In this document: positions 1 to 7,221 of the stretch, piece after piece
Position numbering within the stretch: position 1 is the first letter of the stretch
How the letters are laid out: each line of letters opens with the position of its first letter
Assembly: GCA_028701435.1 (NCBI GenBank)
Contig: JAQVQT010000023.1
Location: forward strand, 1-13,718
Reading direction: 5' to 3'
DNA from: Smithellaceae bacterium
Lineage (GTDB): Bacteria; Desulfobacterota; Syntrophia; Syntrophales; Smithellaceae
Length of the DNA stretch: 13,718 nucleotides
Position numbers and translations under genes: made by a program
The notes under the pieces: model-generated
What the model saw: the letters and a program-made list of their open reading frames with translations, nothing else
Database searches by the model: none
Told to the model about the DNA's origin: nothing

Positions 1-1977
1 TTCTGCGGGCGTCATCTCGGTCTGCATCGCAAAAGGCGCGGTAAAGGAAAAAACGCTCCCCTTTCCTTCTTTGCTTTCAACGGTGATCGTTCCGCCCATC
101 AGATCTACGATGGATTTGGAAATGGTCAGGCCCAGCCCCGTTCCCCCGTACTTGCGCGTGGTGGAAGAGTCGGCCTGCATGAAACGCTCAAAGATGTTGT
201 GGATTTTGTCTGCGGGAATCCCGATGCCCGTATCCTTCACGGAAAACGTCAGGTCCACGGTATGGAGTTGTGCGTTGACGGCGGACGGCCCGGTCAATTT
301 CACGTCCAGCATGACTTCTCCCGATTCGGTGAACTTGACGGCGTTGCCGATGAAGTTGATGAGCACCTGGCGCAGGCGCGTGGGATCGCCCATCAGTTTG
401 GTCGGCACTCCCGGTGCGACCCGGCAGGCCAGCTCCAGCTCTTTTTTATGGGCCCGGACGGACATAATGTCCCCGGTCTGCTCCACCAGCTTTCCAAGGT
501 CGAAAGGAATGTGCTCCAGATGGATATGCCCGGCCTCCACCTTGGAAATATCGAGGATATCGTTGATGATGTTCAGAAGGTTTTCCCCGGCCTCCCGGAA
601 AATCTGAACAAATTTCTGCTGCTCGTTGTTCAGAGGCGTCTCCGTCAGAAGGTCCGCCATTCCCAGGATGGCGTTCATGGGCGTCCGGATTTCATGGCTC
701 ATGCTGGCCAGAAATTCGGACTTTGCGTTGCTGGCCACCTCCGCCGCTTCTTTGGCCCGGGAAAGCGCGATTTCCATTTGCCGCCGCTCGGTGATATCGC
801 GGTAAATGGATTGAAAACCGATCACGGTTCCATCGGCCTGGCTGATCGGACTGACGGACACTTCAGCCAGCACGACGCGGCCATTTTTGGAGATCCATTC
901 CAATTCGAGATTTTTTACGGGACGTCCTGTTTTGTAAATTTCGGCGTATCCCCGTTTGGCCAGTCGGGCATTTTTTTCGTCCAGGAGCATGCTGAATTTT
1001 TTTCCCGTCAGCTCTTCGCGGCTGTATCCCGTTTCATGCACAAAGGCCTCGTTGACAAACGTGACGGCTCCTTCCAGATCGATTTCGGAATAGGGGTCGG
1101 GAAGGGACTCCACCATGTTGCGGAAACGTTCTTCGCTGGCCTTGAGGGCCGTTTCGACCTGCTTGCGCTCGCTGATGTCCACAAAGCATTCCAGCAGCTT
1201 TTCTTGACCGTGAATTTTTATTTTCTTGACGGATTTCAGAACCGGCCGGTGATGGCCGTCCGCGCAGACCATCCATCGTTCGGAATTGTCGACGTCTTTG
1301 CCCAGGTCGCAGACGGGACAGGCGCCTTCCTGGGCCGGGCACAGAAAAGCATGGCACCGGTGTCCGACGATTTGATCCACGGGGGCGCCGAACATCACGG
1401 AAGCGGTTTGGTTGGCGTGCTCAATCATGCGCGTCCGCGGGTCCACGACCACCAGCCCGATGGGCAGAGATTCCATCAGGTGACGCTGCAGAGCCTCGCT
1501 TTCCTGGATGGCTTCGAGGGCTTGCTTTTGCCCGGTAATGTCCATGAAATTTCCCAGCGCGGCGCGTCGGCCGAGATACAGGATTGACGTGACGGTTTCC
1601 AGAACCCACAGGATTTCCTTTTGCTTGTTGACGAATCGGTACTCGTAAGGTTCGCGGCGCGGCGCTTTTAAACAATGGATCGCTTCCTGCCGGACCCTGT
1701 CACGGTCGTCGGGATGAACATGATCCAGGGAAGGCGCGCCGATCAGTTCGTTTTCGGCGTATCCGGTCAGTTTCTGATACAGCGGACTGACATAGACAAA
1801 TTTGCCCTGCTGGACAATATAGATTCCGTTGCCGGAGTTGGCGATCAGGGCATCGGCCAGATGCGACAGGTCCGTCGTCCGGGAAGATTTGCGGGGTGCT
1901 TTCCCTGTCGGTTTGGGTTTGCCGGCTTGAGCGGCCGGTTTTCTTGTGGCTTTTGTTTTCGGGGAGGTTGTTTTCAT
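1..1977 (-). CDS. Multi-PAS sensor histidine kinase (3' end outside window)
   Basis: Reading the minus strand from ATG 1977 gives 659 residues with no stop before the window edge. After a basic, Lys/Pro/Thr-rich N-terminus there are three PAS domains at about residues 40-150, 163-270 and 286-395, each ending in a PAC-like segment (DITGQKQ, DISERKQ, DITERRQ). A HisKA domain follows with the H-box MSHEIRTPMN (phospho-acceptor His428). The HATPase domain has N-box INFIGNAVKFT near 543, G1 DTGIGIP, an F-box-like IFERFMQAD and G2 GGTGLGL near 612. No membrane segment is seen, so a soluble cytoplasmic sensor is likely. The frame is open at position 1 just after the ATPase domain, so a receiver domain (hybrid kinase) may follow. 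An in-frame TGA lies two codons upstream of this ATG and an AAGGATGG sequence precedes it. PAS2 carries Cys208, Cys213, Cys220 and Cys223. The ligand and partner regulator cannot be told. The gene lies 119 bp downstream of the oxidoreductase on the same strand. Confidence 0.93.
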   Translation of the reverse strand, partial: MKTTSPKTKATRKPAAQAGKPKPTGKAPRKSSRTTDLSHLADALIANSGNGIYIVQQGKFVYVSPLYQKLTGYAENELIGAPSLDHVHPDDRDRVRQEAIHCLKAPRREPYEYRFVNKQKEILWVLETVTSILYLGRRAALGNFMDITGQKQALEAIQESEALQRHLMESLPIGLVVVDPRTRMIEHANQTASVMFGAPVDQIVGHRCHAFLCPAQEGACPVCDLGKDVDNSERWMVCADGHHRPVLKSVKKIKIHGQEKLLECFVDISERKQVETALKASEERFRNMVESLPDPYSEIDLEGAVTFVNEAFVHETGYSREELTGKKFSMLLDEKNARLAKRGYAEIYKTGRPVKNLELEWISKNGRVVLAEVSVSPISQADGTVIGFQSIYRDITERRQMEIALSRAKEAAEVASNAKSEFLASMSHEIRTPMNAILGMADLLTETPLNNEQQKFVQIFREAGENLLNIINDILDISKVEAGHIHLEHIPFDLGKLVEQTGDIMSVRAHKKELELACRVAPGVPTKLMGDPTRLRQVLINFIGNAVKFTESGEVMLDVKLTGPSAVNAQLHTVDLTFSVKDTGIGIPADKIHNIFERFMQADSSTTRKYGGTGLGLTISKSIVDLMGGTITVESKEGKGSVFSFTAPFAMQTEMTPAE

Positions 1978-1999
1978 GGGTCATCGCCATCCTTCGCGT

Positions 2000-2028
2000 G
2001 ATAAAGGGTTCCTGACGCATCCTTTCAA
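2000..2028 (-). promoter_or_regulatory. Weak candidate promoter for the histidine kinase
   Basis: On the minus strand a -35-like TTGAAA (2023-2028) is separated by 17 bp from a -10-like TTTATC (2000-2005), about 22 bp before the kinase start at 1977. The -35 matches 5 of 6 consensus bases but the -10 only 3 of 6. Read-through from the upstream oxidoreductase gene is an alternative. Confidence 0.25.
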
Positions 2029-2096
2029 TCTGGACACACAACTACCTGAAAAAACGGTTCAAGTAAAGGCCGCAACATCGTTGCCGGCAGACGCGT

Positions 2097-3077
2097 TCAG
2101 CGAACCTTCAGAACGATCTTGCCGATATGAGCGGCCGATTCCATGAGGGTATGGGCTTGCGCGGCTTCGGCAAGTTCGAAGACGGTGGAGATCAAAACCT
2201 GCAGCTTGTCTGCATCAAAGAGCGGCCAGACGTTTTTGTGAAGGGCCCGGGCAATGGAAGCCTTTTCCTCCAGGGAGCGGGGACGGAGCATCGAGCCGGT
2301 GAAGGTCAGGTTTTGGGTTAAAATCGGCAGGCAGTCCAGCTCCACTTTCGCGCCCTGCATGAAGGCGATCTGCACGAGCCTTCCGTTTCGGGCCAGAAGA
2401 CTCAGGTTCTTCTGAATGTAGGGTCCGCCCACGAAATCCAGGATGCAGTCGATGCCCCGCTTTCCAACCAGGCTTTCGATTTCCCGCGTCCAGTCCTGCG
2501 TCGTATAATCCAGCGCAACATCCGCCCCCAGTTTTTTCACGGCCTCCATTTGAACGGCGCCGGCCACGGTTGTAAAAACGTTGGCGCCAAAGGCTTTGGC
2601 CAGTTGAATGGCGGTATAGCCGATGCCGCCCGCGCCGCCGTGAATGAGGAAGTTTTCTCCGGGCGTGAGCGCCCCGCGCTCAAAGACGTTGGACCAGACG
2701 GTGAAATAATTTTCCGGAAGCGCAGAGGCTTCCGCCAGCGAAAGCCCCTGAGGCACCGGCAGGCAATGAAGCGCGGGAACGGCGCAATACTCGGCATATC
2801 CGCCGCCGGGCGAAAGCGCGCAAACCGAATCTCCGGTTTTCCAGGAGGCGACGTCGCTTGCGGCGGCCGCAATTCGGCCCGCGACCTCCAGACCCAGAAT
2901 GGGGGAAGCGCCGGGCGGCGGGGGATAAGCCCCCATGCGCTGATAAACGTCCGGCCGATTGACGCCCGCGAAGGCGACTTCAATCAGCACTTCTCCGGCT
3001 TTGATCTGCGGTAAAGGCCCTTCCTTCAGGATCATGCAGGAAGGGGGTCCGCCTTGTCCGTGATCGATATATTTCAT
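2097..3077 (-). CDS. PIG3-family NAD(P)H quinone oxidoreductase / zinc-independent MDR
   Basis: This encodes 326 residues of the medium-chain dehydrogenase/reductase superfamily, quinone oxidoreductase branch (PIG3/TP53I3-like). Members reduce quinones or other activated carbonyl compounds with NADPH in the cytoplasm. The GroES-like N-terminal half contains AGVNRPDVYQRMGAYPPPPG (37-56) and GLEVAG, both typical of PIG3 proteins. The Rossmann half carries the nucleotide-binding turn HGGAGGIGYTAIQLAKA (146-162). The cysteine and histidine ligands of the structural and catalytic zincs of alcohol dehydrogenases are missing, as usual for this branch. The start is set at ATG 3077, which is preceded by a strong GGAGGAGG ribosome site; an in-frame ATG at 3098 would add seven residues (MKGGGGT) and lies upstream of that site. 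The physiological substrate is unknown. The gene is transcribed away from the liv operon. Confidence 0.9.
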   Translation of the reverse strand: MKYIDHGQGGPPSCMILKEGPLPQIKAGEVLIEVAFAGVNRPDVYQRMGAYPPPPGASPILGLEVAGRIAAAASDVASWKTGDSVCALSPGGGYAEYCAVPALHCLPVPQGLSLAEASALPENYFTVWSNVFERGALTPGENFLIHGGAGGIGYTAIQLAKAFGANVFTTVAGAVQMEAVKKLGADVALDYTTQDWTREIESLVGKRGIDCILDFVGGPYIQKNLSLLARNGRLVQIAFMQGAKVELDCLPILTQNLTFTGSMLRPRSLEEKASIARALHKNVWPLFDADKLQVLISTVFELAEAAQAHTLMESAAHIGKIVLKVR

Positions 3078-3259
3078 GGTTCCTCCTCCGCCTTTCAAAA
3101 AGTGCCTTTGTCAAACGGTGATTTTCTTTTTTCCTGCACGACAGTCGCAAGAGGCTGTCCTGGCCACCGGCGGGTGTGTTCAAAATGAGGTACGATCCTA
3201 GCACACCGGAAAGAAAAAAACACGGACTCCTGTGCCGGTCGGGCCGGGTATTGCCGTGG

Positions 3260-3302
3260 AATTTCATTTGTTTCAAGAATAATTTTTTTTGATCATGAAA
3301 TT
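3260..3302. repeat. 8-bp inverted repeat upstream of liv promoter (possible operator)
   Basis: AATTTCAT at 3260-3267 is the exact reverse complement of ATGAAATT at 3295-3302. The two arms start 35 bp apart, a little over three helical turns, and the right arm ends 4 bp before the liv -35 hexamer. The geometry could suit two half-sites of a regulator, but in such A/T-rich DNA an 8-bp match can also arise by chance. Confidence 0.3.
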
Positions 3303-3305
3303 TTC

Positions 3306-3334
3306 TTGACAGGCAATTTGCGTTTCTATATGCT
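3306..3334 (+). promoter_or_regulatory. Sigma70-type promoter of the liv operon
   Basis: A perfect -35 TTGACA (3306-3311) is followed after exactly 17 bp by TATGCT (3329-3334), 4 of 6 to the -10 consensus. An A/T-rich tract precedes the -35 box. Transcription would start near 3341 and leave a leader of about 64 nt before livM at 3405. It faces the whole operon and no better promoter is seen in the gap. Confidence 0.72.
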
Positions 3335-3363
3335 CTCGTCCCAGTTCACGTCAATAGAAGCAG

Positions 3364-3414
3364 ATGTATCTAACTCCTATGAACAGTAGTAGCGTGGTGA
3401 TCCTATGGACATGA
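3364..3414 (+). CDS. Possible leader peptide upstream of livM
   Basis: A 16-codon ORF in the presumed liv leader reads MYLTPMNSSSVVILWT and ends at TGA 3412-3414, overlapping the first codons of livM (ATG 3405). Its tail has Val-Val-Ile-Leu in a row, which recalls the branched-chain-residue runs of ilv/leu leader peptides. Its own ribosome site is weak (AGAAG) and no clear terminator/antiterminator pair is visible, so it may be chance. If translated, its termination at the livM start could couple the two. Confidence 0.2.
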   Translation: MYLTPMNSSSVVILWT

Positions 3415-4475
3415 AGCGCGATTACTATGAGGACATCGAGCTTTTCAAAAGCGGGACGGTTCTCGTCTGGACAATCGTGTTGCTGCTTTTTCTTTTTACC
3501 CTTCCCCTCTATTTGCCCTCTTACAACATTTACCTGATGAATATTATTCTGGTGAACGTCATTCTGGCGGTCGGCCTTAATATTCTTGTGGGTTACACCG
3601 GCCAGATATCCCTGGGGCATGCCGGTTTTTTCGCCGTGGGCGCTTATGGAACATCGATCATTATGATGCATTTGCATGTTCCTTTTTTGCCCGCCATTAT
3701 TATCGCCGCGCTGATCGCGGCTTTTTTGGGGTTTATCATCGGTCTTCCGGCGCTGCGGCTCGAAGGGCCCTATCTGGCGATTGCCACACTGGGCTTCGGG
3801 CTTACCATTATGCACATCATCGGCCGCTGGGAAGTTTTCGGCGGCAGAATGGGCATTACTGCACCGCCCCTGGATTTAGGGATTCCGAATTCCTCCTGGA
3901 GTTTTGTGATTAAGGGCGATGTGCAAATCTACTATCTCATTTTAATCATAGCGATCCTGCTGGTGATCGGCGCGCGCAACCTCATGAAGACACGGGTGGG
4001 CCGCGCCTTCATGTCCATTCGCGACGACGATATCGCCGCCGAGGTCATGGGTGTGAACCTGACGATCTTTAAAACCATGTCTTTCGCCGTCAGCGCTTTT
4101 TACGCCGGTATCGCGGGAGGCCTTTACGGGTTTGTTGTTACTTTCTTCGACCCCTTTTCCTTTAATCTGATTCTTTCCATCATTTTTCTGGTGATGGTGG
4201 TTGTCGGCGGTCTGGGTTCCGTGCTGGGGGCGATCATGGGCGCCATCCTGATTACGTATCTTCAGTACGACCTTTTGAAAAACGTGGAAAACCTGCCCTA
4301 TATCGGCGGGGTGTTGGTGGCCATCTCCAAGCAGTGGTTTACCGTGATTGGGCTGGCCAACTTCGCCGGCATCGCTTTGGGAATCATCATGATTGCCATT
4401 GTGATTTTTGAGCCGCTGGGAATGTTCGGCATCTGGATCCGGATCAAAAAATATTGGAAGACCTGGCCGTTTTAA
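3405..4475 (+). CDS. livM: Branched-chain amino acid-type ABC transporter permease LivM
   Basis: This is a 356-residue, very hydrophobic inner-membrane permease of the BPD_transp_2 family, one of the two membrane subunits of an HAAT (LivHMGF-type) importer. The LivM hallmark NILVGYTGQISLGHAGFF lies at 59-76, followed by GLPALRLEGPYLAIATLGFG (113-132). The cytoplasmic loop that meets the ATPase reads GRAFMSIRDDDIAAEVMGVN. Many predicted helices alternate with short loops, and the first runs at about 19-38. The length is normal for LivM. ATG 3405 is preceded by a weak GGTGA; ATG 3411 two codons later is an alternative start. It is the first gene of the operon, and livH follows after 22 bp. The usual order is livH then livM, so the pair is inverted here. 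Substrate specificity cannot be read from the permease. Confidence 0.93.
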   Translation: MDMKRDYYEDIELFKSGTVLVWTIVLLLFLFTLPLYLPSYNIYLMNIILVNVILAVGLNILVGYTGQISLGHAGFFAVGAYGTSIIMMHLHVPFLPAIIIAALIAAFLGFIIGLPALRLEGPYLAIATLGFGLTIMHIIGRWEVFGGRMGITAPPLDLGIPNSSWSFVIKGDVQIYYLILIIAILLVIGARNLMKTRVGRAFMSIRDDDIAAEVMGVNLTIFKTMSFAVSAFYAGIAGGLYGFVVTFFDPFSFNLILSIIFLVMVVVGGLGSVLGAIMGAILITYLQYDLLKNVENLPYIGGVLVAISKQWFTVIGLANFAGIALGIIMIAIVIFEPLGMFGIWIRIKKYWKTWPF

Positions 4476-4497
4476 AAGGTCAAAAGGGAGTCTTTGC

Positions 4498-5370
4498 ATG
4501 TTTGAGATGCTGTTGATTGAAGGTCTGGCCATCGGAGCCTGCTACGGTCTTTTCGGCGTCGCCGTCGCCATTATCTACAAGACGTCGGATGTGGTAAACT
4601 TTGCCCAGGGCGAAATGGGCATGCTGGCCACGTTTGTCGCCTACCATATCATGACGGCCTATGGATGGCCTTTCTACATCGCTCTTCCCGCAACGCTCCT
4701 CTTTGCCATTTTGCTGGGCATGGCCATCGAAATCTGCATTTTACGCCCGGCCAAGGAGCCGACCGTGCTGGGCCTCCTGATTCTGACGCTGGGCGCGGAA
4801 ATGCTGCTGATGGGACTGGCCGGCTGGAAATGGGGCGCCGAACAAAAGGACTTTCCGTTTCTGCTTTCCGTTTCCGATACGGTGCAGATTTTTCCCGGTT
4901 TCGCCTTAAACTCATGGACCATCGGCGTCTTTGTGCTGACCGCCGTCATCATGGTTTTGCTTTTTCTGTTCTTCCGCTATTCCAAACTGGGCATTGCCAT
5001 GCGGGCGACGCAGCAAAATGAAAACGCCGCCAAGATCATGGGCATCAAAGTCGAGCGGGTCTTTTCGATCACCTGGGGCATGAGTTCGCTCATCGGAGCG
5101 CTGGCGGCCATGTTTTTTGCGGCCCGCTCGGTGCTGGATCCCAACTTCATGATGGAACCCTTCATGCGCGCCTTTGCGGCGGCCGTTCTGGGAGGCCTGA
5201 CCAGCATTCCGGGCGTGGTCATCGGCGGATTGATTCTGGGGATCATCGAAAACTTTTTCGGTTATGCGTGGCCGGAATGGAAACCCATCGTGGCCTTTGT
5301 GGTGATCATCCTGATTATTACCGTCAGACCCAGCGGGTTGTTCTCCAAGCATTATGTGAAAAAAGTTTAG
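4498..5370 (+). CDS. livH: Branched-chain amino acid-type ABC transporter permease LivH
   Basis: This is a 290-residue polytopic permease of the BPD_transp_2 family and partner of LivM in the HAAT importer. The LivH signature YKTSDVVNFAQGEMGMLATF is at 27-46. The ATPase-contact loop contains SKLGIAMRATQQNENAAKIM, and the C-terminal part has the typical GGLTSIPGVVIGGLILGIIE. The start is placed at ATG 4498, preceded by AAAAGGGAG at good spacing. The same frame stays open 90 bp further back into livM, but those extra 30 residues are polar and not LivH-like. It ends with a short basic tail after the last helix (HYVKKV). It is translated directly after livM and is presumably co-transcribed. Confidence 0.93.
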   Translation: MFEMLLIEGLAIGACYGLFGVAVAIIYKTSDVVNFAQGEMGMLATFVAYHIMTAYGWPFYIALPATLLFAILLGMAIEICILRPAKEPTVLGLLILTLGAEMLLMGLAGWKWGAEQKDFPFLLSVSDTVQIFPGFALNSWTIGVFVLTAVIMVLLFLFFRYSKLGIAMRATQQNENAAKIMGIKVERVFSITWGMSSLIGALAAMFFAARSVLDPNFMMEPFMRAFAAAVLGGLTSIPGVVIGGLILGIIENFFGYAWPEWKPIVAFVVIILIITVRPSGLFSKHYVKKV

Positions 5371-5428
5371 GGCTTTTAACCGCTGTCCATTTCGGGAGGG
5401 ACGGCTTGATGCATTCGGGAGATTTTTC

Positions 5429-5881
5429 ATGAGCGGGAAGAAAATCACCATCATCTTTTGCGCCGTCGCGGCATTGTTTGCCGCGGGCCTTCTGATCTGG
5501 GATGTGCCCCGCGGCAAGGTGGAAATCCTGCTGGAAAAAAGCGCAATTGAAAAAGCGGCCCTGACTTATTTGAAGGCTGAAAAAGAAGGCGATCTGAAAC
5601 AGATTTACGCGCTTTTGGCCCCTTCGTCCGCTTACCGGCAGGCGCACTCCTACGATTCGTATTTGAAGGATATTGCCAACTATCCTCCTGTGAAGATCAA
5701 CACCTATAAGATTGTTGACATCTATCGCCTGCGGGATAACGATAATAGGGATAACTACCCCGGCGTGGATAAATTGGTTCAGGTGGAAGTGGATGTAACC
5801 TTCGCCGACTCAGGTGAAGAGAGCGTCTATAACTACAGTTTCACTTTTCTGAAGGAAAAGGGAAACTGGTACAAGGGCTGA
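5429..5881 (+). CDS. Small membrane-anchored protein of unknown function in liv operon
   Basis: The product is a 150-residue protein that I cannot assign to a named family. It has a short basic N-terminus (MSGKK), one hydrophobic segment at about 6-24 and then a soluble domain, so it is either anchored in the inner membrane facing the periplasm or secreted. The soluble part has a helical, charged start (KSAIEKAALTYLKAEKEGDL) and later alternating strands ending in YNYSFTFLKEKGNWYKG. This pattern resembles small NTF2-like (DUF4878/SnoaL-type) folds, but that is only a fold guess. There is no lipobox cysteine. A GGGAG site lies 7 bp before ATG 5429. It sits between the permeases and the binding proteins, which suggests a periplasmic accessory to the transporter. 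The central RDNDNRDN stretch comes from a short DNA repeat (GGGATAAC at 5733 and 5748). Confidence 0.8.
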   Translation: MSGKKITIIFCAVAALFAAGLLIWDVPRGKVEILLEKSAIEKAALTYLKAEKEGDLKQIYALLAPSSAYRQAHSYDSYLKDIANYPPVKINTYKIVDIYRLRDNDNRDNYPGVDKLVQVEVDVTFADSGEESVYNYSFTFLKEKGNWYKG

Positions 5882-5948
5882 AGGATAGAGCGGATTGTGT
5901 GTTTACTGAACAGCAAACCATCAGAAACATGAAAGCAAAGGAGAGGTT

Positions 5949-7139
5949 ATGAAAAAAATATGGATTGCCTTTTTGCTGATAGGTACGCTTTTTATGACTC
6001 CAATCCTTGCCGATGCCGCCGCCAAACCGGGTTTTGACGACAAGGAAATCCGGATTGCCCAGTGGGGGCCGCAGACGGGTCCTGCCGCACCCTGGGGATC
6101 GGTGGCGAGGGGGAGCGGCTTGCTTTTCAATGTCGTCAACGAACAAGGAGGTATCCACGGCAGGAAGATCAAATATTTCATCCGCGATGACCAGTACAAT
6201 CCGGCCCAGACGAAGGCCGTCGTCAAGGAACTCGTTGAGAGAGAGGGTGTCTTTGCCTTTGTGGGCGGTGTTGGAGGAGCCTGTGGCCTGGCCGTTATGG
6301 ATTACCTCTCTGAAAATAAAATCATCTGGGTTGGACCGTCAGCGGCCATTACTCAATTTGTTTTCCCGGTAAAACCTTACCTGTTTGCTGTATATCCATT
6401 GTACGAGGACGAGGGCAGTATTCTCGCGAAATATGTTGTGGAAAAGCTTCAGGCCAAGAAGATCGCGTTCTTCTACCAGAATGATGCTTATGGCAAGGAC
6501 GGGCTTGAGGGGGCTAAAAAAAGGCTTGCAAGATACAACATAAAATTCGTTGAAGAGCTCTCGGTTGAACCCGGCGAAAAAGACCTTTCCTCCCAGATGC
6601 TGAAATTCAAGAATTCCGGGGCTGATGTGGTTATCATGTTTGTGAATCCTACCGCCGCCGTCATTGCACTGAAGACCTGTGCCACCATAGGGTACAAACC
6701 GCAGTGGGTGTCTTCCAATACCCTGTCGGACTACGGACTCATGTTCAAGATTACAGGCGGTCTCTGGGAAGGTGTCATTACCGGCGCTTTCGGCATGACC
6801 CCCACGGCTGACCATCCTCTCATGAATATGTACAGAGAGGCCGGAAAGAAATACACCCCTGAAGAAAGATGGGGAACCTTCTACCTCGCAGGCATCGTTT
6901 TTGCCGACCCCCTGGTGGAGGCGCTCAAACGCGTAGGACCTAAACTGAGCACGGAGGCCTGCTTGAAGGCGTTGAATTCCATTAAAGGTCACCAGACCAT
7001 CGGACCCAAGGTGACCTGGACGCCGGAGATCCATCAGGGTACGGACTCCATCCAGATCCAGAAATGCGGGCCTGGTGGAAGTCACATCCTGCTGCAGGAC
7101 TGGACGGCTAATGATATGGCCATTTGGAAGAAGAAATAG
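5949..7139 (+). CDS. Periplasmic substrate-binding protein, LivJ-like (copy 1)
   Basis: This 396-residue periplasmic receptor belongs to the type 1 periplasmic-binding-protein fold (Peripla_BP_6, LivJ/LivK family). A signal peptide of about 23 residues (MKKIWIAFLLIGTLF, then ADAAA) precedes the mature domain, which starts near KPGFDDKEIRIAQWGPQTGP. Further family features are the GGIHGRKIKYFIRDDQYNP stretch, FAFVGGV and KKIAFFYQNDAYGKDGLEG. It delivers substrate to LivHM. Start ATG 5949 has an AAAGGAGAGG ribosome site. It is a close paralogue of the next gene; most of the mature sequence is the same, with scattered changes. Its codon use differs: 7 of 10 arginines use AGA/AGG, against 3 of 12 in copy 2. 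Extra cysteines (GGACG, KTCAT, TEACL) are absent from copy 2. Amino acids, amides or aromatic/aliphatic acids are all known HAAT ligands, so the cargo is open. Confidence 0.92.
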   Translation: MKKIWIAFLLIGTLFMTPILADAAAKPGFDDKEIRIAQWGPQTGPAAPWGSVARGSGLLFNVVNEQGGIHGRKIKYFIRDDQYNPAQTKAVVKELVEREGVFAFVGGVGGACGLAVMDYLSENKIIWVGPSAAITQFVFPVKPYLFAVYPLYEDEGSILAKYVVEKLQAKKIAFFYQNDAYGKDGLEGAKKRLARYNIKFVEELSVEPGEKDLSSQMLKFKNSGADVVIMFVNPTAAVIALKTCATIGYKPQWVSSNTLSDYGLMFKITGGLWEGVITGAFGMTPTADHPLMNMYREAGKKYTPEERWGTFYLAGIVFADPLVEALKRVGPKLSTEACLKALNSIKGHQTIGPKVTWTPEIHQGTDSIQIQKCGPGGSHILLQDWTANDMAIWKKK

Positions 7140-7161
7140 CATGAAGGGCAGCACTGAAAGA

Positions 7162-7206
7162 TATTGAGTATTACAGTATAGAAAATACTGATATAGAGAA
7201 TACTGA
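7162..7206. repeat. 15-bp tandem repeat between livJ copies
   Basis: TATAGAAAATACTGA (7177-7191) is followed immediately by TATAGAGAATACTGA (7192-7206), identical but for one base. The preceding 15 bases (7162-7176, TATTGAGTATTACAG) look like a decayed third unit that shares mainly the first half. Inside, CAGTAT (7174-7179) and ATACTG (7185-7190) form a small A/T-rich hairpin with a 5-base loop. The array fills most of the 82-bp gap and ends just before the livJ2 ribosome site. It may mark the duplication junction or act on mRNA between the two genes. Confidence 0.7.
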
Positions 7207-7221
7207 GAAAGAGGAGGGGTT

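Larger units (their letters stand above)
3078..3404. other. Divergent intergenic region between oxidoreductase and liv operon
   Basis: This 327-bp gap contains no convincing gene. It holds the start-side regulatory DNA of two divergent units. The right part is very A/T-rich (about 3278-3305), directly upstream of the liv -35 box, and resembles an UP element. The left part is mixed, with several short CCGG-containing partial repeats that do not form a clear hairpin. On the minus strand an extended -10-like TGCTAGGAT occurs near 3196-3204 without a good -35, so the oxidoreductase promoter is not firmly placed. Confidence 0.7.

Noticed and set aside
199..1587. 462-codon open frame on the plus strand
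   Set aside because: It is antisense to the histidine kinase, whose minus-strand frame shows PAS, H-box, N-box and G-box motifs in order. The plus-strand product has no recognisable domain.
3154..3243. Several CCGG/CACACCGG partial inverted repeats in the intergenic gap
   Set aside because: The arms pair for only about five bases with long loops and no T tract, so neither a terminator nor a clear operator is supported.
4408..4497. N-terminal extension of livH back into livM
   Set aside because: The extra residues are polar and lack LivH similarity, while ATG 4498 has a good ribosome site and starts directly with the expected hydrophobic segment.
5733..5755. GGGATAAC repeated at 15-bp spacing, including a TAGGGATAAC that resembles part of a homing-endonuclease site
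   Set aside because: Only ten bases match, and the sequence is in frame within a coding region (RDNDNRDN). A simple coding repeat is sufficient.
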